Numbered from the stretch's first letter, positions 8,992 through 20,124 are shown. The stretch is DNA of 64,000 nucleotides from Bryobacteraceae bacterium (GCA_023384675.1 JAHDVK010000027.1:16061-80060); one strand, 5' to 3'. The notes: a model not told the origin generated them from the sequence alone. Numbers and translations: made by a program.

Positions 8992-9412
8992 GATGAAGAA
9001 GATGAACCCGGCTGGCTGCGAAAGAGAGCAGGACATCGCCCGCGCCGTCCGTTCCGGCCTGTGGAGCGCGGAACTGCGCGAACACGCCGCTGGTTGCGAA
9101 GCCTGCGCCGAGGCGATGGCCGTCGCCGCTTTCCTCCAGAGCGGCGAGGATCCGGCCGCCACCGTGCCCGAACCCGGTCTGATGTGGTGGCGTCTCGAAC
9201 TCCGGGCCCGCCGCGAGAAACGGGCCCGGGCGCTGCGCCCCCTCGTCATCGCCGAACGCGCCGCAGCCGTCCTGTTCGGCTCCGCCTGCGTCGCCGTGCT
9301 CGTCTGGCTCTCCTCGGTCTCCCCCTCCCTGAGCCTGACCGCCGGCATCGCCGGCGCCGTTCTCGCCGTCTCCGCCGGGTCCGCGATCCTGCTTGCTTCC
9401 TCGCGGAAGTAA
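8984..9412 (+). CDS. Putative zinc-binding anti-sigma factor
   Basis: A 142-residue protein with H34-x3-C38-x2-C41, the core of the ZAS zinc anti-sigma domain, then a basic linker and two hydrophobic segments at about 88-110 and 114-138. This fits a membrane-anchored anti-sigma that would hold the overlapping ECF sigma factor at the membrane. The start overlaps the sigma gene, so stoichiometry may be set by translational coupling. The family call rests on the motif and context rather than overall similarity. Confidence 0.72.
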   Translation: MIRMKKMNPAGCEREQDIARAVRSGLWSAELREHAAGCEACAEAMAVAAFLQSGEDPAATVPEPGLMWWRLELRARREKRARALRPLVIAERAAAVLFGSACVAVLVWLSSVSPSLSLTAGIAGAVLAVSAGSAILLASSRK

Positions 9413-9429
9413 AGTAGGAAGTGGACCCT

Positions 9430-10593
9430 ATGCAGAACTTCGACTTCTACAATCCCACGCACATCCTGTTTGGCAAAGGACAGATTGCCGCGATCTCCGC
9501 GCACATTCCGGCGGGCGCGCGTGTTCTGCTGACCGCCGGCGGCGGCAGCATCAAGGCCAACGGTGTTTATGAGCAGACCATGAAGGCGCTGGAAGGCCGC
9601 CAAGTGACTGAATTCTGGGGCATTGAGCCGAATCCTGAGTACGCCACGCTGATGAAGGCGGTCGAGATCGTGCGGCGCGAGAAGATCGGCCTGATTCTGG
9701 CCGTGGGTGGCGGTTCGGTGCTCGACGGCACGAAGTTCATCGCGGCGGCGGCGGAGTTCGATGGCGAGCCGTGGGACATTTTGACCAAGGGGGCCGAAGT
9801 GAAGCGCGCCACGCCGCTCGCTTCGATCCTGACATTGCCCGCGACCGGGTCCGAATCGAACACTTTCGCCGTCGTCAGCAGGCGCGAAACGGGTGAAAAA
9901 CTGGCCTTCGGAAGCCCCAAAGTGTATCCAAAATTCGCGGTTTTGGACCCGGAAACGACGTTTTCGCTGCCTTTGAAGCAGGTGGCGAACGGCGTTGCGG
10001 ACGCTTTCACCCACGTCTGCGAGCAATATCTGACGTATCCGGCGGGCGCGGCGCTGCAGGACCGGTTCGCGGAGTCGATCCTCCGCACGTTGATCGAGGT
10101 TGGGCCAAAAACCCTGTCCAATCCAACGGATTACGAGTCTCGGGCCGTGTTCGTATGGTCGGCCACCATGGCGCTGAACGGACTGATCGGCGCGGGCGTG
10201 CCGCAGGATTGGGCCACGCACATGATCGGCCACGAACTGACCGCCCTCTACGGCATCGACCACGCGCGCACGCTGGCCGTGGTGCTGCCTCATTTGCTGC
10301 GGGTGCAGAAGGCGCAAAAGCTGGAGAAACTCGCGCAGTTCGCGGAGCGCGTGTGGGACATCCGCGAGGGTTCGGTGGAGGAGAGGGCTGAAGCGGCCAT
10401 CCGGCGGACCGAGGAGTTTTACGAGTCGCTCGGGATCCCCACGAAACTTGCGAAGTACGAGGGCATCGCGGCGGAGACTCCGCAGGCAGTCGCCGGCAAG
10501 CTGGAAAAGCGCGGCATGGCGAGGATCGGCGAGCGGAGCGACATCACGCCGGCGAAAGTGCGCGAAATTCTTGCGCTGAGCCTGGCTGCCTAA
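9430..10593 (+). CDS. yqhD: Iron-containing alcohol dehydrogenase, YqhD/BdhA type
   Basis: A 387-residue NAD(P)H-dependent aldehyde reductase/alcohol dehydrogenase of the group III family. It has the cofactor loop AVGGGSVLDGTKF, and metal ligands in VADAFTHVCEQ and in HMIGHELTALYGIDHAR. The ATG at 9430 is preferred over the GTG at 9421 because AGGAAG then sits 8 bases upstream. It begins right after the anti-sigma gene and may share its transcript. In YqhD this activity detoxifies short-chain aldehydes; the substrate here is inferred only. Confidence 0.88.
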   Translation: MQNFDFYNPTHILFGKGQIAAISAHIPAGARVLLTAGGGSIKANGVYEQTMKALEGRQVTEFWGIEPNPEYATLMKAVEIVRREKIGLILAVGGGSVLDGTKFIAAAAEFDGEPWDILTKGAEVKRATPLASILTLPATGSESNTFAVVSRRETGEKLAFGSPKVYPKFAVLDPETTFSLPLKQVANGVADAFTHVCEQYLTYPAGAALQDRFAESILRTLIEVGPKTLSNPTDYESRAVFVWSATMALNGLIGAGVPQDWATHMIGHELTALYGIDHARTLAVVLPHLLRVQKAQKLEKLAQFAERVWDIREGSVEERAEAAIRRTEEFYESLGIPTKLAKYEGIAAETPQAVAGKLEKRGMARIGERSDITPAKVREILALSLAA

Positions 10594-10657
10594 TCTGGTT
10601 TTCAAGCCAGTAATTGAATTGCCTCTATTTATTCACTGAACTGAAACACTGTCTTAT

Positions 10658-10686
10658 TTGACACCCGTAGCCGGGCTTGAGATGCT
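10658..10686 (+). promoter_or_regulatory. Candidate promoter of the PiT-like permease gene
   Basis: A perfect TTGACA (10658-10663) is followed after 17 bases by GATGCT (10681-10686), a weak -10. It lies in an AT-richer intergenic stretch ahead of the ATG at 10716. Confidence 0.4.
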
Positions 10687-10691
10687 GAGAA

Positions 10692-10707
10692 TTACGGTCG
10701 TCCGTAA
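10692..10707 (+). promoter_or_regulatory. Leader dyad TTACGG-N4-CCGTAA
   Basis: A perfect 6-bp inverted repeat with a 4-base spacer lies between the candidate -10 and the start codon of the permease. It could be an operator or a small leader hairpin close to the ribosome-binding region; no known regulator site is recognised. Confidence 0.4.
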
Positions 10708-10715
10708 CTCGCCGT

Positions 10716-11678
10716 ATGCCCGGTATGGCCGCCGATTGGAGTACTGTATTTATGTTGTCAGGATTCGTCCTGGCGGCATATTCCATTATTGCCAATGACG
10801 TAATTCAAACGCTGGGCACGTTCCTGAGTTCCAATCACAAGACTCCATGGTGGGTGCTTTGGATCTTCGCGGCGGTGATTCTCGCGGGGGTGCTGCTGAC
10901 GGGGTGGATATGGAACGGCGGGGACGCGGCGTATGGCCGGTTAACCGCGATTCCGCTGCCGGAGAAGTTTGAGTGGTGGCACGTCGCGCCGCCGCTGCTG
11001 CTGCTGTTCCTGACCCGCCTGGGGTTGCCGGTCAGCACGACTTTTCTGATTCTGAGCGTTTTCTCGACGAGCGAGGTGATGCTCCTGATCGTGAGGAAGT
11101 CGCTGCTGGGTTATTTGGTGGCGTTTGGCTCCGCGCTGCTGGCCTACGGTCTGCTGGCATCCGGGATCGAACGGCGGTTCCTGAGCGAGGAGAACCGCAG
11201 CCCGCGGATGTGGACGGTGCTGCAATGGATCTCGACGGGTTTTCTGTGGAGTCAGTGGCTGATTCAGGATCTCGCGAATATATTCGTCTATGTACCGCGC
11301 CAGCAAAAGGCGTGGGAGCTGGCTGGGGCGATTTTATTATTGATCAGCCTGCTGGCGATATTATTTTGGCAGCGCGGCGGAAAAATTCAAAAAATCGTCC
11401 TGACGAAAACGAACACAACCGATATACGATCTGCGACAATTATTGATTTTATTTACGGACTGGTTCTTCTGTTCTTCAAGGAACTGAGTCATTTGCCCAT
11501 GAGTACGACGTGGGTGTTCGTCGGGCTGCTGGCGGGGCGAGAGATCGCGCTGACGGTTCGCAACCGGGTGCGGCCGGGGCGCGAAGTGGTTCCGCTCATA
11601 CTCAGCGACCTGGCGAAGGTCACGGTGGGGCTTGTTTCGAGCGTCCTGCTGGTCTATTTCATCCATGCGTTACAGTAG
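10716..11678 (+). CDS. Divergent PiT-like (inorganic phosphate transporter family) permease
   Basis: A 320-residue protein with about eight membrane segments. Two internal repeats carry signatures like those of PiT phosphate/sulfate permeases: IANDVIQTLGTF near the N-terminus (compare GANDVAN) and two Pro-(V/M)-Ser-Thr-Thr motifs, LPVSTTF near residue 108 and LPMSTTWVFVGLLAGRE near 262. It is shorter than most PiT proteins and the first Gly of the GANDxxN motif is Ile. Proton- or sodium-coupled anion import is an inference. No pitA-associated PhoU-like gene is adjacent. Confidence 0.62.
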   Translation: MPGMAADWSTVFMLSGFVLAAYSIIANDVIQTLGTFLSSNHKTPWWVLWIFAAVILAGVLLTGWIWNGGDAAYGRLTAIPLPEKFEWWHVAPPLLLLFLTRLGLPVSTTFLILSVFSTSEVMLLIVRKSLLGYLVAFGSALLAYGLLASGIERRFLSEENRSPRMWTVLQWISTGFLWSQWLIQDLANIFVYVPRQQKAWELAGAILLLISLLAILFWQRGGKIQKIVLTKTNTTDIRSATIIDFIYGLVLLFFKELSHLPMSTTWVFVGLLAGREIALTVRNRVRPGREVVPLILSDLAKVTVGLVSSVLLVYFIHALQ

Positions 11679-11724
11679 GGTTGCCTGCCGCCCACGGGGC
11701 GGCGGCTTACGCTAGGATGATGGT

Positions 11725-11997
11725 TTGGCGAGGGTGTTCCAGCGCGTTCTGCTTATAGCCGCGGTTCTTTGCGGCCTCGCGGCAGGCGTATGCGCACAAC
11801 AGGGCAGCAATCTCGATCCGCCGCCCGTGTACGAACCCCAGAGCGTGGACGCGCCGCCGCCGGAGCCAGCGCCGCCCGAGCGTCCCTTCTGGTCCCAGAT
11901 CGATTATACGGACCCGTCGAATCTAGTGAAAATCGCGCTGCTTGTTGGCTCAATTGTGATTGCCCGGCGGATTTTCAAGGAGATGAGCGATTACTGA
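11725..11997 (+). CDS. Small secreted/membrane protein, unknown function
   Basis: A 90-residue protein starting at TTG, with an N-terminal signal-like segment ending in VCAQ, a Pro-rich middle and a C-terminal hydrophobic segment (about 68-82) followed by a charged tail. AGGA at 11714-11717 is a possible Shine-Dalgarno; TAGGAT at 11713-11718 could instead be a -10. No family recognised. Confidence 0.5.
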   Translation: MARVFQRVLLIAAVLCGLAAGVCAQQGSNLDPPPVYEPQSVDAPPPEPAPPERPFWSQIDYTDPSNLVKIALLVGSIVIARRIFKEMSDY

Positions 11998-12005
11998 CAG
12001 CGGGA

Positions 12006-12035
12006 AAGGCCGGCGCCCACAAGGCAGCCGGCCTT
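12006..12035. terminator. Strong hairpin between convergent genes
   Basis: A perfect 9-bp GC-rich inverted repeat (AAGGCCGGC at 12006-12014, GCCGGCCTT at 12027-12035, 12-base loop) lies between the convergent gene ends at 11997 and 12058. No T run follows on either strand, so it may be a Rho-assisted or RNA-stabilising hairpin serving both genes. Confidence 0.5.
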
Positions 12036-12057
12036 CGGCTTGCTGGCTGGTCCGCGA

Positions 12058-14532
<2,475 letters not shown>

Positions 14533-14733
14533 TCGGTTTGCGCCTCTCGCAAGGTTCCATGCGCCGGCGTGGCGCTCGCACCTTGTAGCCGGCCTGACCG
14601 GGGCCGGAGGTTGATCCCTCACGCACCATCCCACGGTGCGCATCCTTCCTTATTGTAGGATGCAGCGCGGCTGCCGCGAGAGCGAAGGTTTCACGGCGCG
14701 TCAGGAATTCTCTGCCCGCCAGTACCGGGACTT

Positions 14734-15426
14734 TTACGCTTCCAAGGGGTGCAAGGCGCCGTGGCGGAGTTCCAAAACCCGTTCGGCGCGGCGAGCAAAG
14801 GCCTGATTATGAGTGACATAGAGGGAAGTGAGGCCGTGCGCGGTGTGGAGCCGTTCGAGCAATTCCATGATGCGCGCGCCGGTGTCCTCGTCCAGGTTCC
14901 CGGTGGGTTCGTCAGCCAGAAGGAGTCGCGGCCGGCCGGCCAGCGCGCGCGCCAGCACGACGCGCTGCTGCTCGCCGCCCGAAAGTTCGCCTGCGCGGTG
15001 GTGGGCGCGGTCCGCCAGACCGACCTCTGCCAGCCGCTCGCGCGCGGCGGCGATTGCCTTGGGCGCGGCTTCGCCGCGAATGAGCAGCGGCATGGCGGCG
15101 TTTTCCTCGGCGGTGAATTCGGGCAGCAGCGTATTGATCTGCCAGACGAAGCCGATCTCGAAGTTACGGACGCGCGCGAGGTCGGGTTCGGGCAGGCCGG
15201 TGAGTTCGCGGCCGTCCAGAAAGATACGTCCGGCGGAGGGGGCATCGAGCAAGCCGAGCAGATGAAGCAGGCTGGATTTGCCCGCGCCACTGGGGCCCAT
15301 CAGGGCAAGGCGTTCGCCGCGGCGGACGTCGAGATCGAGATTTGCGAAGATTTCAAGTTCGCTCTCGCCGGAGCGATAGCGTTTGGCGAGTTTTTCGGCG
15401 CGCAGCAGGAAGGTTCGCGGCTCCAT
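14734..15426 (-). CDS. ABC transporter ATP-binding protein, LolD/MacB type
   Basis: A 230-residue ATPase with Walker A GPSGAGKS, a Q-loop in FVWQINTLLPEF, signature LSGGEQQR, Walker B LLLADEPTGNLD and the H-loop in YVTHN. The LLPEFTAEEN segment after the Q-loop is typical of LolD, which powers lipoprotein release from the inner membrane. No LolC/E-type permease lies next to it; neighbours are clpC and a SulP gene, so the partner must be elsewhere if it is LolD. Confidence 0.85.
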   Translation of the reverse strand: MEPRTFLLRAEKLAKRYRSGESELEIFANLDLDVRRGERLALMGPSGAGKSSLLHLLGLLDAPSAGRIFLDGRELTGLPEPDLARVRNFEIGFVWQINTLLPEFTAEENAAMPLLIRGEAAPKAIAAARERLAEVGLADRAHHRAGELSGGEQQRVVLARALAGRPRLLLADEPTGNLDEDTGARIMELLERLHTAHGLTSLYVTHNQAFARRAERVLELRHGALHPLEA

Positions 15427-15445
15427 CAGCCTCCACTATGCCCCA

Positions 15446-17173
15446 CTACAGGTGGCTTCTGCTGAAATCGCGCGCCATTTCCTCGCCCACGCCCGAAAAG
15501 CCTTCATAGATCTCGCGGGCGCGCGCCAGTGCGGCCTGGACGTGGGGCAGTATGTTCGCTTCGCCGATATGCTCCACAAACTCGGCCTGCTTCAGGAATT
15601 GGGCGGGCTGCGAAAGCGCACCGCACAACAGCAGCGTGCGGCCCGACTTGCGGAGCCGTTCATTCAGTTTTTCGAGCGCGTGGAGGCCCGTCGCGTCAAT
15701 CGCCGTCATGTTGCGGAGCCGCAGGATCACAATGGGCGCGAACCTGGAAAGATCGCGCGTCTCGTCCGCCAGCAGGTCCGTGGTCCCGAACAGGAAGGGG
15801 CCGTGAATACGGAGAATTGTCACGTAGGGCGGAACGTCCTTGTCCTGGAGGATGTGCGGGCGGCCGTCCTCGATGTACTCGACTGTGACCGCCGAAACCG
15901 TGGTGGTCTGGGAGATGCGGTAGATGTACAGAAGCGCCGCGAGCGCCATCCCCACCTCCACGGCGAGAGTGAGGTCGGCGACCACCGTCAACACGAACGT
16001 GATCAGCCACACGGATTTGTCCGCGAGATCGAGGCGCCAGATGGCTGCGGTTTCGCGCCACTCGCCCATGTTGTAGGCCACAACGAACAGGACCGCGGCC
16101 AGCGTCGCCAACGGGATGAAGCGGGCCAGCGGGGCGGCAACAAGGATGACCACGAGGAGGGTGAGCGCATGGACAATGCCCGACACCGGCGTACGCGCGC
16201 CCGAGCGGAAGTTCGTGGCTGTGCGCGCGATGGCGCCGGTGACGGGAATGCCGCCCACGATGGGAGCGGCGATGTTGGCCAGACCCTGCGCCGCCAGCTC
16301 GACGTTTGAATTGTGCCGGTCGCCGATCATCGTGTCGCCGACCACCGCCGACAGGAGGCTTTCCACCGAGGCGAGCAGGGCCACGGTCAGCGCCGAAGGC
16401 AGGAGCGGGAGAATCAGGTCCGGACGGAACTCGGGGATGTCGAACACGGGTAAGCCTTGTGGAATGCCGCCGAACTTCGTCCCGATCGTCTCCACGTGGA
16501 GATCGAACAGGGCGACCGCCGCCGTGCCGGCCACCAGTGCCACGATGGAGCCGGGCACCTTGGGCGCCCAGCGGGGGAAGAGCAGGATCAGCGCCAGCGA
16601 GGCGCTCGCCAGGGCTAAGGTGACGGGGTCGGTGGCGCCGAAGTTCTCCGCCAGCGCGCGCAAGCGCGCGAAAAACTCGCTGGGGTCGCCGGGCAGGTTC
16701 AAACCGAGGAAGTCCTTGATCTGCGTGGAGGCGATCAGCAGCGCGATGCCGTTCGTGAAGCCGATCACGACGGGACGCGGGATATAGCGCACCGCCGCGC
16801 CAAGGCCGCTCAGCCCCAGCACGAGCATGATCACGCCGGCCATCATGGTCACGACCAACAGCCCCGACAGCCCATGCTGAGCGATGATGCCCGCGACGAT
16901 GACGACAAACGCGCCCGTCGGCCCTGAAACCTGGATCTTCGACCCGCCGAGCAAAGAAACGATCAACCCGCCCACGATTGCGGTGTAGATACCGGCTTGC
17001 GGCGTCACGCCGCTGGCGATACCGAAGGCCATGGCCAAGGGGAGCGCCACCAGCCCCACGGTGACGCCCGCGATGGTATCGCGGGTCAAGTCCTGCCGCC
17101 GGTAGTGGCGCAGGCACTCGAACAGTTTTGGCCGCCAGAGGCGGAAAGGTAATTCTCCCGGAAGGCTGGTCAT
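15446..17173 (-). CDS. SulP family inorganic anion transporter with STAS domain
   Basis: A 575-residue SLC26/SulP permease. The N-terminal half carries the family region (TVGLVALPLAMAFGIASGV, then QVSGPTGAF) within about 12 membrane segments, and a cytosolic STAS domain occupies roughly the last 130 residues (NMTAIDATGLHALEKL). Members carry sulfate, bicarbonate or other anions; the substrate here is unknown. Its start overlaps the ArsR-type regulator stop as ATGA (17170-17173), so expression is very likely coupled to that repressor. Confidence 0.92.
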   Translation of the reverse strand: MTSLPGELPFRLWRPKLFECLRHYRRQDLTRDTIAGVTVGLVALPLAMAFGIASGVTPQAGIYTAIVGGLIVSLLGGSKIQVSGPTGAFVVIVAGIIAQHGLSGLLVVTMMAGVIMLVLGLSGLGAAVRYIPRPVVIGFTNGIALLIASTQIKDFLGLNLPGDPSEFFARLRALAENFGATDPVTLALASASLALILLFPRWAPKVPGSIVALVAGTAAVALFDLHVETIGTKFGGIPQGLPVFDIPEFRPDLILPLLPSALTVALLASVESLLSAVVGDTMIGDRHNSNVELAAQGLANIAAPIVGGIPVTGAIARTATNFRSGARTPVSGIVHALTLLVVILVAAPLARFIPLATLAAVLFVVAYNMGEWRETAAIWRLDLADKSVWLITFVLTVVADLTLAVEVGMALAALLYIYRISQTTTVSAVTVEYIEDGRPHILQDKDVPPYVTILRIHGPFLFGTTDLLADETRDLSRFAPIVILRLRNMTAIDATGLHALEKLNERLRKSGRTLLLCGALSQPAQFLKQAEFVEHIGEANILPHVQAALARAREIYEGFSGVGEEMARDFSRSHL

Positions 17174-17526
17174 CGCCCCGCCCTCCGCGCCCGCGGCGAT
17201 TCGCCTTCGGCCTCGATCTCCTCAATCATAATTTGGGTTCCCTTCAGTTGCTCCAGAAAGTAGCGCTTCAGAATGTCCAGCACTTTCACCAGCACCGGGT
17301 CTCGCAGCGAGTAAAACACCTGGTTGCCCTCACGGCGGTTGACCACCACCTGTTTCGAGCGCAGCACGGCCAGGTGCTGGGACCCATTGGCCTGTTCGAG
17401 GCCCAGGCGGTCAATGATCTGTCCGGCCGAAAGTTCGCCCTCGCGCAGAAGTTCGACCATGGCGATGCGCGTCGGGTGCGCGAGCGCCTGGAAGATCTCG
17501 GCTTTGAACTGGCGGAGTTCGTGCAT
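17170..17526 (-). CDS. ArsR/SmtB-family winged-helix regulator
   Basis: A 118-residue regulator with the family N-terminus (FQALAHPTRIAMVELLREGELS), recognition helix (GSQHLAVLRSKQVV) and beta-wing (NRREGNQVFYSL). It has no cysteine at all, so the classical Cys metal or persulfide sensing sites are absent and another signal must be used. It is cotranscribed with the SulP gene. A dyad over its own -10 element (17533-17556) suggests autoregulation. Confidence 0.9.
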   Translation of the reverse strand: MHELRQFKAEIFQALAHPTRIAMVELLREGELSAGQIIDRLGLEQANGSQHLAVLRSKQVVVNRREGNQVFYSLRDPVLVKVLDILKRYFLEQLKGTQIMIEEIEAEGESPRARRAGR

Positions 17527-17532
17527 TGAAGT

Positions 17533-17556
17533 ATCAGTATATAAGAAATTACTAAT
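17533..17556 (-). promoter_or_regulatory. Candidate ArsR operator overlapping the -10 of arsR-sulP
   Basis: An imperfect dyad (ATCAGTA at 17533-17539, TACTAAT at 17550-17556, arms matching 6 of 7, 10-base spacer) overlaps TATACT on the minus strand (17541-17536). Only 9 bases separate that -10 from the regulator ATG, so the transcript would be nearly leaderless. Spacing and AT-richness resemble ArsR-family operators. Confidence 0.5.
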
Positions 17557-17615
17557 GGACGCCAGGCAATTGCGTCTGGCCCTGGATCGACGGTACGATC
17601 ACCCCGGAGTCCCCT

Positions 17616-19781
17616 ATGCGCCTTATCGCCTTGTTGATTGCCCTTGCCTGCCTCGCCCCGGGGCAGAAGCCGCAGACGATCGACCTGATCCGCGACCGCT
17701 TCGAGCCGGCGCGGTTCGAGGACCAGCGGATCGAGGGATTTCTCGGCGAACGTATGCGGGTGAACCTCGAGCGGCGGCTGTTGAACATCGAGGAGCAGAT
17801 TCTGCTGGAAGGCTTTCAATCGCGCCCTGGCAAGCACCCTTGGATCGGCGAGCACATCGGCAAGTACCTGCATGCGGCCGCGAACACATGGCGGCTGACG
17901 AGGAATGAGGCGCTGCGCGCGCAGATGACGCGCATGGCGCTGGCGCTGATCGCCACGCAAAAAGAGGATGGCTACCTCGGCACGTACACGGATGAAGAGC
18001 GCTGGACCAGTTGGGATGTGTGGGTCCACAAGTACAACCTGATCGGGCTGTTGTCGTACTACGAAATTTCAGGGGATGAGCGCGCGCTGGATGCGGCGTC
18101 GAGAATCGGGCTGCTGCTGCACCGCGAGTTCGTCACGAAACAGCGCGACGTGGTGAAGAGTTCGACCCACGTGGGGATGGCCGCTTCGAGCGTGCTGGAA
18201 CCGCTTTGCCAGCTTTACCGCCATTCGGGCGATTACCGGCATCTGGACGCCGCGCTGGCGATGGTCAAAAGTTGGGAGACCCCGCACGGGCCGAAGCTGT
18301 TGTCGTCACTGCTTTCCCACGGCGAGGTGCATCGCACGGGGAACGCGAAGGCCTACGAGATGATGTCGGATCTGGTGGGTCTGCTCGAGTTGTATCGCAT
18401 CACGGGCACACCGGATTACCTGGAGGCGCCGCGGCGCGCCGCGCACGATATCGCCGCGAAGCGGCGCTTTCTCACCGGCTCCACCAGCAACCATGAGCAT
18501 TTTCAGGAGGACCACCTCTTCCCCGGCGAACCCATCAACGATGTGGGCGAAGGCTGCGCCACGGTCACCTGGATGCAGCTCAACTGGCACCTGCTGCGGC
18601 TGACCGGCGAGGCGCGTTACGCCGATGAACTCGAGCGCACCATCTTCAATCAGCTTCTGGCGGCGCAGGAACCGGAGACGGGCGACATCTGCTACTTCAC
18701 GCCGATGAATGGCCGGAAATCGCCGCGACGCGACGTGAACTGCTGCCGTTCTTCGGAGCCGCGCGGCATTTCTCTGATCCCTCAGGCAGTGTGGGGCGCC
18801 GAGGGCGAAGCCGTGAAAATCCTCACCTACACTCCCGGCCGCGCGACGATCAACGGATTGCTGATCGAATCGGAGACCGATTTCCCGAACACGGGCCGTG
18901 TGCGGCTGGCAGTGACCGGGTTGGGCCGCGGACAGCGCGTGCCGATTTTGCTGCGTGTGCCGTCATGGACCCGGGCGTATTCTGTCCGAATCGATGGAGA
19001 GACCTTGAAGGGCGAGCCGGGCGCCTTCCTGCGGGTGGACCGCGCGTGGGGGGTGAAGGAGATGATCGACATCGAGATGGAGATGAGCGTGCAGGTCCAC
19101 GATGGCGGCGCCGCCTATCCGAACCACCTCGCCATCCAGCGCGGTCCGATGATGATGGCGCTGGAGACGCAGGCGAACGCCGGCGTGCCGCATCTGTTCC
19201 GCGCCGGGCTGCGGAGCGCCGCACAGGCTGGCGACGGCTACACCGTGCCGGGAATCGCTTGGCGCGATGGGAAGTTGGTGGAGACAGATCTCAAGTTGAT
19301 CCCGTTTGCCGATGCGAAGGACTACCGCATCTGGTTGGCGAAGGCAGGCCGGGTGCCGGCCGGGCCGGTATCTCGAGCCGCTTTTGGGCGCGAACTCGCG
19401 CTGCGCCGCACTCATACCGCACAGGGGTCGATGGTGGACGAGCGCGTGGAGACCTTCCGGTTGCAGACGCCGCGCGAGGCCGAAGGTGGCCCGGTTTCGT
19501 TGGGCGTCGAACTCCGCGCGCCCGGATCGTTCCGGCGCGTGGTGATTGTGGCCGGGCCCGCGGGTGCGGGCTTTCGCGCGCCGGGTCCGGTGCTGGAGGT
19601 CCAGCGGCGGGCCGGCGGCGGATGGGAACCGGCGGGGCGGCTGGAGGGGTTTCTCGCGAAGCCCGGCGAGCGTTTCGAGCTGAAACTGCCCGCGCCGGTG
19701 GAGGCGCACGCGGTCCGCATCACGGGCGACGCCCCGCCCGAGGGAGTGAGCTGTGCCGAAATCGAAGTCTGGGAAAACTAG
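17616..19781 (+). CDS. Secreted GH127/DUF1680 family glycoside hydrolase (beta-L-arabinofuranosidase-like)
   Basis: A 721-residue protein with an N-terminal signal peptide (MRLIALLIALACLAPGQ), an alpha/alpha-barrel and C-terminal beta-sandwiches. The zinc-thiolate catalytic set of GH127 is visible: E312 and C314 (EGCATVTW) and C376-C377 (VNCCRSS), where the paired cysteines include the nucleophile in characterised members. It probably releases arabinofuranose or a related sugar from plant polysaccharides. It is divergent from arsR-sulP and its 3' end overlaps the next gene by 29 bases. Confidence 0.85.
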   Translation: MRLIALLIALACLAPGQKPQTIDLIRDRFEPARFEDQRIEGFLGERMRVNLERRLLNIEEQILLEGFQSRPGKHPWIGEHIGKYLHAAANTWRLTRNEALRAQMTRMALALIATQKEDGYLGTYTDEERWTSWDVWVHKYNLIGLLSYYEISGDERALDAASRIGLLLHREFVTKQRDVVKSSTHVGMAASSVLEPLCQLYRHSGDYRHLDAALAMVKSWETPHGPKLLSSLLSHGEVHRTGNAKAYEMMSDLVGLLELYRITGTPDYLEAPRRAAHDIAAKRRFLTGSTSNHEHFQEDHLFPGEPINDVGEGCATVTWMQLNWHLLRLTGEARYADELERTIFNQLLAAQEPETGDICYFTPMNGRKSPRRDVNCCRSSEPRGISLIPQAVWGAEGEAVKILTYTPGRATINGLLIESETDFPNTGRVRLAVTGLGRGQRVPILLRVPSWTRAYSVRIDGETLKGEPGAFLRVDRAWGVKEMIDIEMEMSVQVHDGGAAYPNHLAIQRGPMMMALETQANAGVPHLFRAGLRSAAQAGDGYTVPGIAWRDGKLVETDLKLIPFADAKDYRIWLAKAGRVPAGPVSRAAFGRELALRRTHTAQGSMVDERVETFRLQTPREAEGGPVSLGVELRAPGSFRRVVIVAGPAGAGFRAPGPVLEVQRRAGGGWEPAGRLEGFLAKPGERFELKLPAPVEAHAVRITGDAPPEGVSCAEIEVWEN

Positions 19782-20124
19782 CCGCGATCCCGCCAAGGCG
19801 GCTGCCGATGCCGCCTACATCGCGCGCGCGGCGCGCGTGATGCGCTGGGTGATGCTGCTGGCGATCCTCGCCACCGTGACGGTGCTGTACTTCATGATCG
19901 AACCGGTGGTGCGGATGGCCTGGAATGGAGAAATCCAGAACTATCTCCTGTATCGCCAGGAATTGATCAAGGAGGGCGAAACGCCGCCGCCGTTGTTTGA
20001 CCCGCGTTGGACCCGGTGGCTGCTGACGGTGGGCGGGGGCCTGTTTATGCTGATTCTGTTTTCGGCGCTGTACCGGGCGCTGAAGCGACTCGAGCGCCCA
20101 GGCGACGAGCGCGGCGCGCGCTGA
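19753..20124 (+). CDS. Membrane protein, unknown function
   Basis: A 123-residue protein starting at GTG inside the end of the GH127 gene (29-base overlap). A Lys/Ala-rich N-terminus precedes membrane segments at about 30-50 and 90-108. The loop between them is polar. Such overlap suggests cotranscription, but no functional link to the glycosidase is evident. Confidence 0.6.
   Translation: MPKSKSGKTSRDPAKAAADAAYIARAARVMRWVMLLAILATVTVLYFMIEPVVRMAWNGEIQNYLLYRQELIKEGETPPPLFDPRWTRWLLTVGGGLFMLILFSALYRALKRLERPGDERGAR

Noticed and set aside
8779..10605. 608-codon minus-strand frame across the sigma, anti-sigma and yqhD genes
   Set aside because: It spans three recognisable genes on the other strand and has low-complexity Arg/His-rich sequence with no family motif.
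10596..10613. Terminator after yqhD (CTGG...CCAG)
   Set aside because: The stem is about six weak pairs with no T tract behind it.
15696..17225. 509-codon minus-strand frame within the SulP gene
   Set aside because: Arg/His-rich alternate frame of a gene with clear SulP and STAS motifs.
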